A stretch of DNA of 64,000 bases. Origin: Azorhizobium sp965227945. Its GTDB lineage: Bacteria > Pseudomonadota > Alphaproteobacteria > Rhizobiales > Xanthobacteraceae. This document shows, piece by piece, positions 8,461-16,668 of this stretch. Each line of letters opens with the position of its first letter. Positions within the stretch are counted from its first letter, which is position 1. Below the pieces are notes generated by a model that did not search any database, was not told the DNA's origin, and saw only the letters and a list, made by a program, of their open reading frames with translations. The stretch is taken from positions 3,348,001 through 3,412,000 of the forward strand of contig CBDDGQ010000006.1 of the NCBI GenBank assembly GCA_965227945.1, read 5' to 3'. A program made the translations under genes and the position numbers.

Positions 8461-9015
8461 ATGCGGATCGGTGTGGCCGCCCCCGAGCGGACCGCGCGGG
8501 CGTTTGCCGGCCGGCTCCAGCAACTGGGCCATCAGGTCTCCCTATGGGACCGCGAAATGACGCCCGGCCGCCCGGCCTGCACACGGGCGCCCTGTGCCTT
8601 TCCCTGCGTGATCGCCGAACATCCCGAAGACCTGCTGGCCCGCTCCGATCTGGTCATCACCGTGCTCGATGCGGCGCGGATGGTTTGCGTCTATGAGGGC
8701 ACGCGCGGCCTGTTGGCCGGCGACATCGGCGCCAAGATCATCGTGGAGATGGGCGAACTGCCCCCCGACACGGAGATTCGCCTCGCCCGCCAAGTGCGCG
8801 AGCGCGGCGGGGTGTTCGTGGAATGCCCCACCGCCGGGACGCTGGCGGACGCCCGCGCCGGCCGGCTGATCGGCTTTGCCGCCGGCCCGGCGGACGATCT
8901 GGCCCGCGCCCGCCCGGTGCTGGAGCAGATGTGCGCCCGCATCGAGCACCAGGGGGACAATGGCACGGGGGCCGCCGCCAAGCTGCGGCACAGCGCGCCC
9001 ATCTTCTGTTTCTGA
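8461..9015 (+). CDS. Truncated 6PGDH/HIBADH-family NAD-binding domain protein
   Basis: Only 184 residues, against about 290 for beta-hydroxyacid dehydrogenases. The N-terminal Rossmann domain is recognisable (SDLVITVLDAARMV; VEMGELPPDTE; VECPTAGTLADARAGRL, matching the family's DAPVSGG region), and the sequence reaches the catalytic-lysine helix (GTGAAAKL) and then breaks into RHSAPIFCF and a stop. The whole C-terminal helical domain is missing and the LysR gene ends only 18 bases further on. The start at ATG 8461 has an excellent GGGAGG. The glycine-rich dinucleotide loop is also degenerate. It may be a remnant with no activity, or a small NAD-binding protein. Confidence 0.6.
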   Translation: MRIGVAAPERTARAFAGRLQQLGHQVSLWDREMTPGRPACTRAPCAFPCVIAEHPEDLLARSDLVITVLDAARMVCVYEGTRGLLAGDIGAKIIVEMGELPPDTEIRLARQVRERGGVFVECPTAGTLADARAGRLIGFAAGPADDLARARPVLEQMCARIEHQGDNGTGAAAKLRHSAPIFCF

Positions 9016-9033
9016 GCGCCGGACGGCGGCGGC

Positions 9034-9975
9034 TCAGGCGTCGGGAAACTCCTGCGCCGGCCACAGGTCATTGTGCGCCAGCGCCTCCTGTTCCAGCACC
9101 GCCAGGAAGGCGGCGGCGGCAGGGGACAGCGGCCGGCGGGCCGGCTCGATGAGCACCAGATCAATGGCCAGAGGCGGATCCGCCAGCGGATGCACGGTGA
9201 GGCGCCGCGGCTCCGGCATCTGCGCATCGGCGGCCATCATCAGGCCGGGCACCACCGCGACGAAATCCGTGCGGGCGACGAAATCCAGCGCCCCCAGCAT
9301 CGCGTCCAGCTCCAGCAGCCGCTCCACCTGTACGCCATTGGCGGCGAAATAGGCCTCCAGATGGGCACGCCGGGCATTCAGCCGGCTGGGCACCACGATC
9401 TTCAGCGGGCCGAGATCGGCGAGGCGCAGCGGCGCCATGTGCGGCAGGCCGCGGGCCGCGTCCGCCACCAGCACCTCGGGCGTGCGGGCAAAGCGCCGGC
9501 TCTTGATGCCGATGATGCCATCGGTGATGGGCACGATGGCGAAATCCAGATCGCCCGCCTGTACCTGCTGGGTGAGGGTGGCGGAGAAGGATTCCACGAT
9601 CCGCACCACCACATTGGGATGGGCGGCCACGAAGGCGGCCAAGGCGGGGGCCAGAACGCTGCGGGTCATGGTGGGCATGAGGCCCACCACCATCTCGCCG
9701 TCGAGGCCGATGCCATAGCGCATCACCGCCCGATTGGCCGCCTCATTGACCCGCAGCACCTCGATGCAGGCGCGGTAATAGCTGTCCCCCGCCGGCGTGG
9801 GCGAGACCGCGCCGCCGCCGCGGGAGAACAGCCGCACGCCGAAGCGTTCCTCGATCTTGCGAATGTGCTGGGAGACGCCCGACTGGGTGGCATTCTCCCG
9901 TTCCGCCGCGGCGGTGAAGGACCGCTCCTCATAGGCCGCCACGAACAGGCGCATGTCCCGCAAGCTCTCGATCAT
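9034..9975 (-). CDS. LysR-family transcriptional regulator
   Basis: A 313-residue regulator with an N-terminal helix-turn-helix (FTAAAERENATQSGVSQHIRKIEERFGVRLFSR) and a C-terminal periplasmic-binding-protein-like effector domain. I chose the start at 9975, giving the usual short lead into the first helix; longer starts at 9999 and 10026 are possible. It is divergent from the flavin reductase gene, with the two coding regions about 90 bases apart, so it probably controls that gene and perhaps the following oxidoreductase. The inducer is unknown. Confidence 0.9.
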   Translation of the reverse strand: MIESLRDMRLFVAAYEERSFTAAAERENATQSGVSQHIRKIEERFGVRLFSRGGGAVSPTPAGDSYYRACIEVLRVNEAANRAVMRYGIGLDGEMVVGLMPTMTRSVLAPALAAFVAAHPNVVVRIVESFSATLTQQVQAGDLDFAIVPITDGIIGIKSRRFARTPEVLVADAARGLPHMAPLRLADLGPLKIVVPSRLNARRAHLEAYFAANGVQVERLLELDAMLGALDFVARTDFVAVVPGLMMAADAQMPEPRRLTVHPLADPPLAIDLVLIEPARRPLSPAAAAFLAVLEQEALAHNDLWPAQEFPDA

Positions 9976-10066
9976 CTGCGACTGCGATCCCCAGATCATG
10001 AATCCTGATGCCGGCGAGCAGATCATATCATTTCTGCATCGGGGCGCCCGCTCCTAAACTGCAATC

Positions 10067-10636
10067 ATGAGTGAGCATGTGATCGATTTCGACCAAGCCG
10101 AAGACCCCCGGCATTTCCGCCGCGCCTTGGGCCGGTTCGCCACCGGCGTCACCATCGTGACCACCCGCGGCCCGGACGGGAAGCTGGAGGGGCTCACCGC
10201 CAATTCCTTCTCCTCGGTGTCGCTGGATCCGCCGCTGGTGCTGTGGAGCCTGAAGACCACCGCGCCTTCGCTGGAGCGGTTCGTGGCCTCCGGGGTGTTC
10301 GCGGTGAATGTGCTGGGCACCCATCAGACGGACCTGTGCCGGCACTTCGCCACCCCGGCCGTGGACAAGTTCGCCAGCGTGGACCACGCGCCGGGCCTCG
10401 ACGGCTGCCCGCTGATCGCCAGCGCCCTGGCCCGGTTCGAATGCCGCACCCAACAGGTGATCGAAGCCGGCGACCATCAGATCTTCCTCGGCCGGGTGAT
10501 GCGCGTGACCCATCGCGACGGCGAGCCGCTGATCTTCTCCACCGGCGCATTCTGGGCCCCCGCCGCGTTGGACACGACGGGCGTGCCGGTGGTCCCCGCG
10601 GCGCCGCCGCTCCCCCGCGATCCGGGATCGCCCTGA
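10067..10636 (+). CDS. Flavin reductase-like, FMN-binding split-barrel protein
   Basis: A 189-residue protein of the HpaC/flavin reductase-like family. It has the characteristic opening FRRALGRFATGVTIVT, then EGLTANSFSSVSLDPPLVLWSL (FMN-binding loop) and the C-terminal HQIFLGRVMRV and PLIFSTGAFW strands. Such enzymes use NAD(P)H to reduce free flavin for a separate monooxygenase, or act as small flavoproteins. No oxygenase partner is seen next to it. A Pro-rich tail follows the domain. It sits divergent from a LysR regulator and 70 bases before the Gfo/Idh/MocA gene. Confidence 0.88.
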   Translation: MSEHVIDFDQAEDPRHFRRALGRFATGVTIVTTRGPDGKLEGLTANSFSSVSLDPPLVLWSLKTTAPSLERFVASGVFAVNVLGTHQTDLCRHFATPAVDKFASVDHAPGLDGCPLIASALARFECRTQQVIEAGDHQIFLGRVMRVTHRDGEPLIFSTGAFWAPAALDTTGVPVVPAAPPLPRDPGSP

Positions 10637-10706
10637 GCGGCCGTGCGGCCGCCGGACGATCCGTGACCCAAGGCCCGACACAGGGCCGAACAGAAGGAAA
10701 CAAGCC

Positions 10707-11729
10707 ATGGTGCGCGCCGCGATTGCCGGTCTTGGCTGGTGGGGGAAACATATGGTGCGGCGCATGCAGGGCTCGGACGCCCTGCGCATCGTCACCGCGC
10801 TGGAGACCTCCGACGCCCACGCCGCCTTCGCCGCCGAGCATGGCCTGGCCTTCAGCACCGACTGGGCGGGCGTGGTGGCCGATCCCGCCATCGATGCGGT
10901 GATCCTGTGTACCCCGCACGGTTTGCACACGCGCCAGGTGCTGGAACTGGCCGCCGCCGGCAAGCATGTGTTCTGCGAGAAGCCGCTGGCGCTCACCCGC
11001 GCCGACGCGGAGCGCTCCGTGGCCGCCTGCCGGGCCGCCGGGGTGGTGCTGGGCATCGGCCACGAGCGCCGCTATGAGCCGGCCATGGCCGAGCTGCGCC
11101 GGCTACTGAAGGCCGGGGCGCTGGGCACGCTGCTGCACGTGGAAGCCAATTTCAGCCATGACAAGCTGGCCGCGGTGCCGCTCAACGACTGGCGCGCCTC
11201 GCCCACCGAGGCGCCCGCCGCCGGCATGACCGCCATGGGCATTCATCTCACCGACGGCTTCCTGGATCTGTTCGGCCCCATCGACGAGGTCTATGCCACC
11301 ACGGTGCAGGGCGTCTCTGGCCGGGCCAATGGGGATGTGGTGTCGGTGAACACCCGCTTCGCCTCGGGGGCCACCGGCTTCATCAATGCGGTGCTGGTGA
11401 CCCCGCTCTATATCGCCATGCGGGTGTTCGGCTCGGAGGCCTTCGTCGAGGTGCGCAACGAGACCCATCCGGATACGCCGGGGCCGACCACGCTCACCGC
11501 GCAGTATCGCGACGGGCGCTGCGATGTGCGCACCTATGCCTGGGAAGACACGGTGCGGGCCAATCTGGAAGCCTTCGCGGCGGCCATCGAGACCGGCGCG
11601 CCCTATATGTTCACCGACGCCCAGCGCGTGGGGAATATCGCGGTGCTGGAGGCGGTGTGCCAGTCCATCGCCACCAATCGCCCGGTGCGCACGGACGCCC
11701 TCGCGGGGGCAGGGCGCTCGGCCGCCTGA
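10707..11729 (+). CDS. Gfo/Idh/MocA-family oxidoreductase
   Basis: A 340-residue NAD(P)-dependent oxidoreductase. The N-terminal Rossmann fold has AIAGLGWWGKHMVRRM, then the family hallmark CEKPLAL with its catalytic-site lysine, and GIGHERRYEPAMAELRRLL. The C-terminal alpha/beta domain contains GMTAMGIHLTDGFLDLFG, where the His is the likely catalytic residue. Relatives oxidise or reduce sugars, inositols or phthalate-type carboxylates. Downstream of the flavin reductase on the same strand, it is likely cotranscribed with it. Substrate unknown. Confidence 0.9.
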   Translation: MVRAAIAGLGWWGKHMVRRMQGSDALRIVTALETSDAHAAFAAEHGLAFSTDWAGVVADPAIDAVILCTPHGLHTRQVLELAAAGKHVFCEKPLALTRADAERSVAACRAAGVVLGIGHERRYEPAMAELRRLLKAGALGTLLHVEANFSHDKLAAVPLNDWRASPTEAPAAGMTAMGIHLTDGFLDLFGPIDEVYATTVQGVSGRANGDVVSVNTRFASGATGFINAVLVTPLYIAMRVFGSEAFVEVRNETHPDTPGPTTLTAQYRDGRCDVRTYAWEDTVRANLEAFAAAIETGAPYMFTDAQRVGNIAVLEAVCQSIATNRPVRTDALAGAGRSAA

Positions 11730-11778
11730 GGCGGGCGTCGCCCCGGCCCGCGGCGGACCGCAGGCCGGGGCGCGATCG

Positions 11779-13059
11779 TCAGTGTTCCGTCGCCATGGCG
11801 CTGCCGTCGCGGCGGCGGGCATAGAGCACGAAGGTGGCGAACAGGCCGCAGGCGGCGGCGAAGGTGAGCCAGAAGCCCGGCGCCGCCTTGTCGCCGGTCG
11901 CCTCGATCAGCCAGGTGGACATGGCCGGGGTGAAGCCGCCGAACAGAGCGGTGGCGAGGCTATAGGCCAGCGAGAAGCCGGACGTGCGCACGCTCACGGG
12001 CATGATCTCGGTGAGCGCCACCACCATGGCGCCGTTGTAGCTGGCATAGAGGAAGGACAGCCACAGCAGCACCGCCAGCATCTTGCCGAAGGTGGGGTCC
12101 ACCACCAGCCAGGCGAGCGCCGGATAAGAGGTCAGCAGGGTCAGCGCGGCGAAGGTGATCAGCACCGGCCGGCGGCCGATGCGGTCGGACACCGCCCCCA
12201 TCACCGGCAGCCAGAACAGGTTGGAGACGCCGACGCAGAAGGTGACGATGAGCGCGTCGGACGAGGTCAGCTTCAGCACCGTCTTGCCGAAGGTGGGGGT
12301 GTAGACGGTGATCATGTAGAAGGACACCGTGGTCATCACCACCAGCAGCATGCCCGCCCCCACCAGCCGCCAATTGGTGGCCATGGAGCGGAAGATCTCG
12401 CTGGTGCTGGGGCGATGGGCGCGGGCGAGGAATTCCGGGGTTTCCTCCAGCGAGCGCCGCAGCACGAACAGGATCGGCACGATGGCGCAGCCGATGAAGA
12501 AGGGGATGCGCCAGCCCCAGGCGGCCACCACCGAGGGGGCCATCCATTCGCTGAGCCCGAAGCCCAGCGCGGCGGCGACGATGATCGCCACCTGCTGGCT
12601 GCCGGACTGCCAGCTCACATAGAAGCCCTTGTGGCCGGGGGTGGCCATTTCCGCCAGATAGACCGAGACGCCGCCCAGTTCCACGCCGGCGGAGAAGCCC
12701 TGCAGCAGGCGCCCGATCAGCACCAGGATCGGCGCCGCCAGCCCGATGGTGGCATAGCCGGGCACGAAGGCGATGAGGATGGTGCCGCAGGACATGATGG
12801 CGAGCGTCAGAATCAGGCCCTTGCGCCGGCCGATGCGATCCACATAGGCGCCCAGGATCAAGGCGCCCAGCGGGCGCATGAGAAAGCCGGCGCCAAAGGT
12901 GCCGAAGGTGAGCATCAGCGAGGCGAAGGGATTGGCGACGGGAAAGAAGGCGGCAGCGATATAGGTGGCGTAAAACCCGAACAGGAAGAAATCGAACATC
13001 TCGATGAAATTGCCGCTGGTGACGCGCAGCACGGTGAGGGCTTTGGATTGGGCGGGCAT
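11779..13059 (-). CDS. MFS transporter, metabolite:H+ symporter (MHS) family, citrate/tricarballylate-like
   Basis: A 426-residue inner-membrane protein with about twelve membrane segments. The N-terminus (TSGNFIEMFDFFLFGFYATYIAA) and the loop RPLGALILGAYVDRIGRRKGL are typical of MHS proton symporters for citrate, tricarballylate and related carboxylates; GRLLQGFSAGVELGG is also a family mark. The second half repeats the DRIGRRPVL loop. I start at ATG 13059 because the upstream 29 residues of the longer frame are not membrane-like. It is convergent with the Gfo/Idh gene and could supply an organic acid to the cluster. Confidence 0.88.
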   Translation of the reverse strand: MPAQSKALTVLRVTSGNFIEMFDFFLFGFYATYIAAAFFPVANPFASLMLTFGTFGAGFLMRPLGALILGAYVDRIGRRKGLILTLAIMSCGTILIAFVPGYATIGLAAPILVLIGRLLQGFSAGVELGGVSVYLAEMATPGHKGFYVSWQSGSQQVAIIVAAALGFGLSEWMAPSVVAAWGWRIPFFIGCAIVPILFVLRRSLEETPEFLARAHRPSTSEIFRSMATNWRLVGAGMLLVVMTTVSFYMITVYTPTFGKTVLKLTSSDALIVTFCVGVSNLFWLPVMGAVSDRIGRRPVLITFAALTLLTSYPALAWLVVDPTFGKMLAVLLWLSFLYASYNGAMVVALTEIMPVSVRTSGFSLAYSLATALFGGFTPAMSTWLIEATGDKAAPGFWLTFAAACGLFATFVLYARRRDGSAMATEH

Positions 13060-13405
13060 TGTTGGCCTCTCGACTGGTGCCGGCCGCGGGCGGTGGCACA
13101 GGCATCCGATGGCGCAACAGGTGTGCCGAAACACGGCTCCGCGCAATACGGTCCCCTAAGGGCAGGCGTGCCAAGGGACCGAGAATTCGTGCGATCGGGA
13201 TAGGGGCGGGCGGGGGCGGATGGGCGGGCGCATCCGGCTCCGCGTGGGCACGGGGCGCTTGCGGCCGTCCGCGCGAGTCCGGCCACGCCATCCGGAATCG
13301 GACCGGCGACCGCCTCCGGTCGCTGCCCGCATCATCGCAAATCTCTGGAAAGATCCGGATCTTCGGGCGGTCCTCCAGGGGGCCGCCCGCGCCGGGACCG
13401 CCGGC
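13060..13405. other. Intergenic region between MFS and L,D-transpeptidase genes
   Basis: About 346 bases without a convincing gene. Both neighbours are on the minus strand, so it should contain the MFS promoter and the end of the transpeptidase transcript. Short G+C-rich dyads occur but none has a T-tract. I see no tRNA or known RNA motif. Confidence 0.4.
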
Positions 13406-14116
13406 TTACGCCGGCAGGACGACCACCTTGGTCTTGACCGGGGTGCGGTCGTAGAGGTCGATCATGTCCTGGGTCAGCAGGCCGACGCAGCCGCTGGTGA
13501 TGCCAGAGCCGATGGTCTCCGGATCGGTGGTGGCGTAGATGGTGTAGAGCGTGTAGCTGCCGTTCTGGTAGAGATGCAGCGTGCGGGCGCCGAGCGGGTT
13601 CTCAAGGCCGCCCGGCATGCCGTTGGCCCATTTGGCCGCCTCGGGCTGGCGCTTGATCATTTCGCGGGGCGGGGTCCAGGTGGCCCACTCGCTCTTGCGG
13701 CCCACATAAGCATCGCCGCTCCAGCGGAAGCCGTCGCGGCCCACATTGGCGCCATAGCGGGTGGCCTTGCCGTCTTCCTCGATGCGATAGACGTAATAAT
13801 TGCCCGGATCGACGATGATCGTGCCGGCCGCTTCCTTGGTCTCGTAAGGCACGGTGGCACGGAAATATTTCGGCGGCACCTTGGCCACATCCACCGCCGG
13901 GATCGTGAACTTCTTGTCCGGCACCGGCCCGTAGACCTTCTGCGCCTCGGCAAGGCTCATGCCCTCGGGGCTGGCGCAGCCGGCGAGCGAGAGCGCCCCG
14001 AGACTTGCGGCCGAGCCGACCAGAAACGACCGGCGGCTGAGAGCCCCCGACGGAAGCCCGGACACGGCGACCTCGTCACCAGCGCCAGCGGCAGCATTCC
14101 CACGGTGCATGATCAT
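13406..14116 (-). CDS. L,D-transpeptidase (YkuD)-fold lipoprotein with atypical active-site motif
   Basis: About 236 residues. The leader SRRSFLVGSAASLGALSLAGC has a twin-arginine-like start and a lipobox (LAGC), so the protein is probably exported and lipid-anchored. The YkuD domain follows (GTIIVDPGNYYVYRIEEDGKATRYG; GGLENPLGARTLHLYQ; SGCVGLLTQDMIDLYDRTPV). Classical enzymes have IHG and S-H/S-GC-[IV]-R; here these read IYA and TSGCVG, so the catalytic Cys is present but the conserved His and Arg are replaced. It may be a divergent or inactive paralogue of peptidoglycan-crosslinking enzymes. The start at 14116 (or 14110) is chosen because the longer frame adds a non-signal tail. Confidence 0.8.
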   Translation of the reverse strand: MIMHRGNAAAGAGDEVAVSGLPSGALSRRSFLVGSAASLGALSLAGCASPEGMSLAEAQKVYGPVPDKKFTIPAVDVAKVPPKYFRATVPYETKEAAGTIIVDPGNYYVYRIEEDGKATRYGANVGRDGFRWSGDAYVGRKSEWATWTPPREMIKRQPEAAKWANGMPGGLENPLGARTLHLYQNGSYTLYTIYATTDPETIGSGITSGCVGLLTQDMIDLYDRTPVKTKVVVLPA

Positions 14117-14524
14117 GATCTGGCAGTTCCCATGTCCCAGTGCCCGACGCGCCAATGCGCCAGCCTCAATCCGACGAACGTCCCGCAGAGCGAAGATTGC
14201 CGCCACTCGACGCGGCTGACAAGCTCGGGCTGCGCCGCGCGGGTCTGCATACACCCAACTCGCTAACGTCTGCTGAAGCGTGCCGTAGCACCGTGCGCCG
14301 GCTGCGACAAGAACCTCCAGATTGCGGCATCAGTCGGGTCGCCGGCGCCCCGGCCCTGCGTCCGGCCGTCGCGCCGAGAGGCCGACGAAGCCGTCGCCGC
14401 CGCGCGAAAAAGAATTTGACACAATTAAATTGTACGCTAAAAGAAGCCCGCTCGCCAGGATGCGAGGCGGGCTTCAGCGCGGCCCTCGCGCTGGCGCGGC
14501 CCGTTCAAACGGAGGATTTTTCCC
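14117..14524. other. Divergent intergenic region before ohr
   Basis: About 408 bases between the transpeptidase (minus) and ohr (plus). Apart from the OhrR-like operator near its right end, and a local A+T-rich block around 14410-14445, I find nothing coding; short reading frames here have no family resemblance. Confidence 0.4.
14416..14434 (+). promoter_or_regulatory. OhrR-type operator overlapping a -35 element
   Basis: ACAATTAAATTGT at 14421-14433 is a perfect 13-base palindrome and with its flanks (C...A) is one base short of the OhrR consensus TACAATT-N-AATTGTA. TTGACA at 14416-14421 overlaps it. The site lies about 90 bases upstream of ohr, so binding would block the promoter until organic peroxide inactivates the repressor. 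No ohrR gene is in the window, so the regulator must be elsewhere. Confidence 0.75.
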
Positions 14525-14950
14525 ATGTCGGTCGATGTGAAATACACCACCCAGGCCACCGCCACTGGCGGCCGTGACGGCCGCTCCGTCTCCAAGGACG
14601 GCGTGCTGGATGTGAAGCTGGCCACGCCGAAGGAATTGGGCGGCGCCGGCGGGGAGGGCACCAATCCCGAGCAATTGTTCGCCGCCGGCTATTCCGCCTG
14701 TTTCCTCGGCGCGCTGAAGGTCGTGGGCGGCCAGGAGAAGGTGCGCATTCCCGCCGAGACCACGGTGACCGCCGCCATCGGCATCGGCCCGCGGTCCGAA
14801 GGCGGCTTCGGCATTACCGCGTCCTTGGCGGTGTCGCTGCCGGGCCTGGACAAGGCGCAGGCGGAGGACCTGGTGGCCAAGGCGCATCAGATCTGCCCCT
14901 ATTCCAACGCCACCCGCGGCAATGTGGACGTGGGCCTGACCGTCGTCTGA
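14525..14950 (+). CDS. ohr: Organic hydroperoxide resistance protein Ohr (OsmC family)
   Basis: A 141-residue cytoplasmic thiol peroxidase that reduces organic hydroperoxides, usually with lipoylated proteins as electron donor. The two redox cysteines are at residue 59 (in AAGYSACFLGAL) and residue 124 (in HQICPYSNATRGNVDV), and the catalytic Arg lies near residue 20. The length matches Ohr rather than the longer OsmC proteins, and the N-terminal YTTQATATGGRDGR segment is typical. ATG follows AACGGAGGA. Regulation by OhrR is indicated by the palindrome upstream. Confidence 0.95.
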   Translation: MSVDVKYTTQATATGGRDGRSVSKDGVLDVKLATPKELGGAGGEGTNPEQLFAAGYSACFLGALKVVGGQEKVRIPAETTVTAAIGIGPRSEGGFGITASLAVSLPGLDKAQAEDLVAKAHQICPYSNATRGNVDVGLTVV

Positions 14951-15041
14951 GCCTGGTTTCCGGCGCGGGCATCCGTTACGGGCGCCCCGCGCAGGGCGCC
15001 CAAGCCCGACCCTGGCGCCCGAGCCCGTCCTGGCGACAAAG

Positions 15042-15073
15042 AAAAACCCCGCCGCGGCGCTGCCGGGCGGGGT
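15042..15073 (-). terminator. Rho-independent terminator of the exported-protein gene
   Basis: ACCCCGCC (15046-15053) pairs with GGCGGGGT (15066-15073); reading leftwards the stem is followed by a run of T (A-run at 15042-15046 on the plus strand). It lies 46 bases beyond the stop of the minus-strand gene, and may also stop readthrough from ohr. Confidence 0.75.
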
Positions 15074-15118
15074 GTTCCGAACATCGCGGCGGCTGCCGCG
15101 AGACCTGTTAGACGGCGA

Positions 15119-15655
15119 TCACCAGCCGGGACGGCAGTGCAGGCCGCCATAGGGGCCGCGCCAGCAATAGCCGGGGTGCCAATAGGGGCCGTAGCCATAC
15201 CACCAGTCGATGAACAGGCTGGCGTTGCTGCCGGAGACCGGCTTGTCGTCGCTCAGCACCTTGTAGTTATAGACCAGTGTGTCGCCCGTGATGACCGGGT
15301 TGGTCAGTTCCACCACTGCGGTCACCGGCTTGCCGTCCACGGTCACCGCGAGGGTGGCGTTGGGGGCGTCCTTCTGGAAGCTGTCCTTGCCTTCATTCCA
15401 GAACTTCACGAAGTTCGCCGTCGGGGCATCGCCCGTCATGCGCTCGGGACGGTCGCTGAACATGAGGGTCTGGGGGGCCACGCCCTTCAGGGTGATGGTC
15501 TTGTCGTCGACCACCACGGAGTCGGCCACCTGGACGAACAGCCAATTGGCGGGCTTCATTTCTTCCACGTTGCCAGCGGGCTTGGCCGTCTGGGCATTGG
15601 CGCCGCTGACGGCGCACACCACCGCCAGCAAAGCCCCGTAAATTGCTGATTTCAT
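15119..15655 (-). CDS. Exported protein of unknown function
   Basis: A 178-residue protein with a clean signal peptide (MKSAIYGALLAVVCAVSGANAQ, cleavage after ANA). The mature region is beta-rich, with VVDDKTITLKGVAPQTLMFSDRPERMTG, TLAVTVDGKPVTAVVELTNP and NYKVLSD, and ends in an aromatic, Gly-rich tail (IDWWYGYGPYWHPGYCWRGP) containing two Cys. The fold is reminiscent of small periplasmic beta-domains but I cannot name it. I start at ATG 15655, where a Shine-Dalgarno (TTGGAGAG) lies just upstream, rather than at 15691. It stands alone between terminator and a long leader region. Confidence 0.8.
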   Translation of the reverse strand: MKSAIYGALLAVVCAVSGANAQTAKPAGNVEEMKPANWLFVQVADSVVVDDKTITLKGVAPQTLMFSDRPERMTGDAPTANFVKFWNEGKDSFQKDAPNATLAVTVDGKPVTAVVELTNPVITGDTLVYNYKVLSDDKPVSGSNASLFIDWWYGYGPYWHPGYCWRGPYGGLHCRPGW

Positions 15656-16173
15656 GCAACTCTCCAAGTGCAGATGGGGTTCCGTCACCACGCCGGCACT
15701 CTACCATCTTGCCGCCACTTTTCCAGGCCCCGCCCGCTCGATTACACATATTTAAGATAGCGCCGCCGGCGCCCGAAAACGCAGGGGAAGGCAGATCCGC
15801 AAATGTAGCGTCTGCCGCATTCATGCATTCGTCGTAAAAATGATACGTCATATTTAAGGTTTGTGTCACCGCGACTGTGGACATGCTCAGGCTGAGCCTG
15901 GCGGACCTGGCCTTGATGCTGCGGCATCTGTCCTGCCGCCTCCCGCCACCCGTCCTGTGTGGTCCGGCCCGCCACCACCGCCCCCGCCGGGGGGCTCCGA
16001 CGGCAGCGCCTTGGGCGCGGCACGCTTCTTGCTCAAGTAAATACATCGCAACATGATGCTACAACGCATGTCGGAAACCGAGCGTTGATGTAGAATGATG
16101 TCGCGATAACGACGATATTGCACGGATTCACGACGGGTCCGAAGTAGTATCTACAAGAGTGTGGAGAGCTCAT
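15656..16173. other. Long A+T-richer divergent region before the FeSII-like ferredoxin
   Basis: About 518 bases with no supported gene. It holds a 10-base direct repeat CATATTTAAG at 15747-15756 and 15849-15858, each preceded by a GAT-AC-like block, and an imperfect dyad ACATGATGCTACA (16051-16063) / TGTAGAATGATGT (16089-16101) with two mismatches. Its length and composition suggest a complex control region for the ferredoxin gene and the divergent exported protein. No perfect NifA (TGT-N10-ACA) or -24/-12 site was found. Confidence 0.45.
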
Positions 16174-16539
16174 ATGCCGATCGTGACGTTCAGGTCGCCG
16201 ACAGTGAAGGATAAGCGTGTCTATGCAGTTGCAGGCGATACAAGTACCGTATTGTCTGTGGCGCGGGCCAATGGGGTGAAAATCGCCTATGAGTGCCAGG
16301 AGGGCGAATGCGGCTCCTGCCTGATCCAGATCGAATATGTGGTCGGCCAGCCGCGCATGGCCATTGCCTTGACCGACCGCGAGAAAACCAAGCTGCGCGA
16401 TCTCGGCAAGATCACCCGGGAGCAGATCAAGGACGCGGAGGTCAATGACATCGCGCCGCCGTTCCGCCTCGCCTGCCAGTTCATCGTGCGGGAAGAGGAA
16501 ATGATCATCCACTATGAAGAGGCCGGCGCCGACGCCTGA
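16174..16539 (+). CDS. 2Fe-2S ferredoxin resembling FeSII (Shethna protein II)
   Basis: A 121-residue plant-type [2Fe-2S] ferredoxin. Cluster ligands are Cys41, Cys46 and Cys49 (CQEGECGSC) and Cys101 (RLACQ). From memory of the family, the length, the opening (VTFRSPTVKDKRVYAVAG), the extended insert between the third and fourth Cys (LTDREKTKLRDLGKIT) and the RLACQ-IV end match Azotobacter FeSII, which binds nitrogenase reversibly and protects it from oxygen. ATG 16174 follows GGAG at seven bases. The gene is followed by a rubrerythrin-like gene, supporting an oxygen-protection role. Generic electron transfer remains possible. Confidence 0.8.
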   Translation: MPIVTFRSPTVKDKRVYAVAGDTSTVLSVARANGVKIAYECQEGECGSCLIQIEYVVGQPRMAIALTDREKTKLRDLGKITREQIKDAEVNDIAPPFRLACQFIVREEEMIIHYEEAGADA

Positions 16540-16668
16540 ACCGCGGCGCGGCCCGGCCACAGGGCTCCGGCCGCGCACACGCGGCCGCCGACATCCGACA
16601 AGACGCGCCGCGGGAGGTGGCATCCTCGCCCGGCGCCCTCAACCTCCCTCGATCCGGCAAGGTGATGC

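Noticed and set aside
11524..13203. 559-codon open frame on the plus strand
   Set aside because: Runs opposite the MHS transporter gene and encodes Gly/His/Gln-rich sequence with no domain.
15909..15926. Possible -24/-12 (RpoN) promoter for the FeSII-like gene
   Set aside because: GG-N10-GC spacing is present but the flanking consensus is poor and the site is about 250 bases from the start codon.
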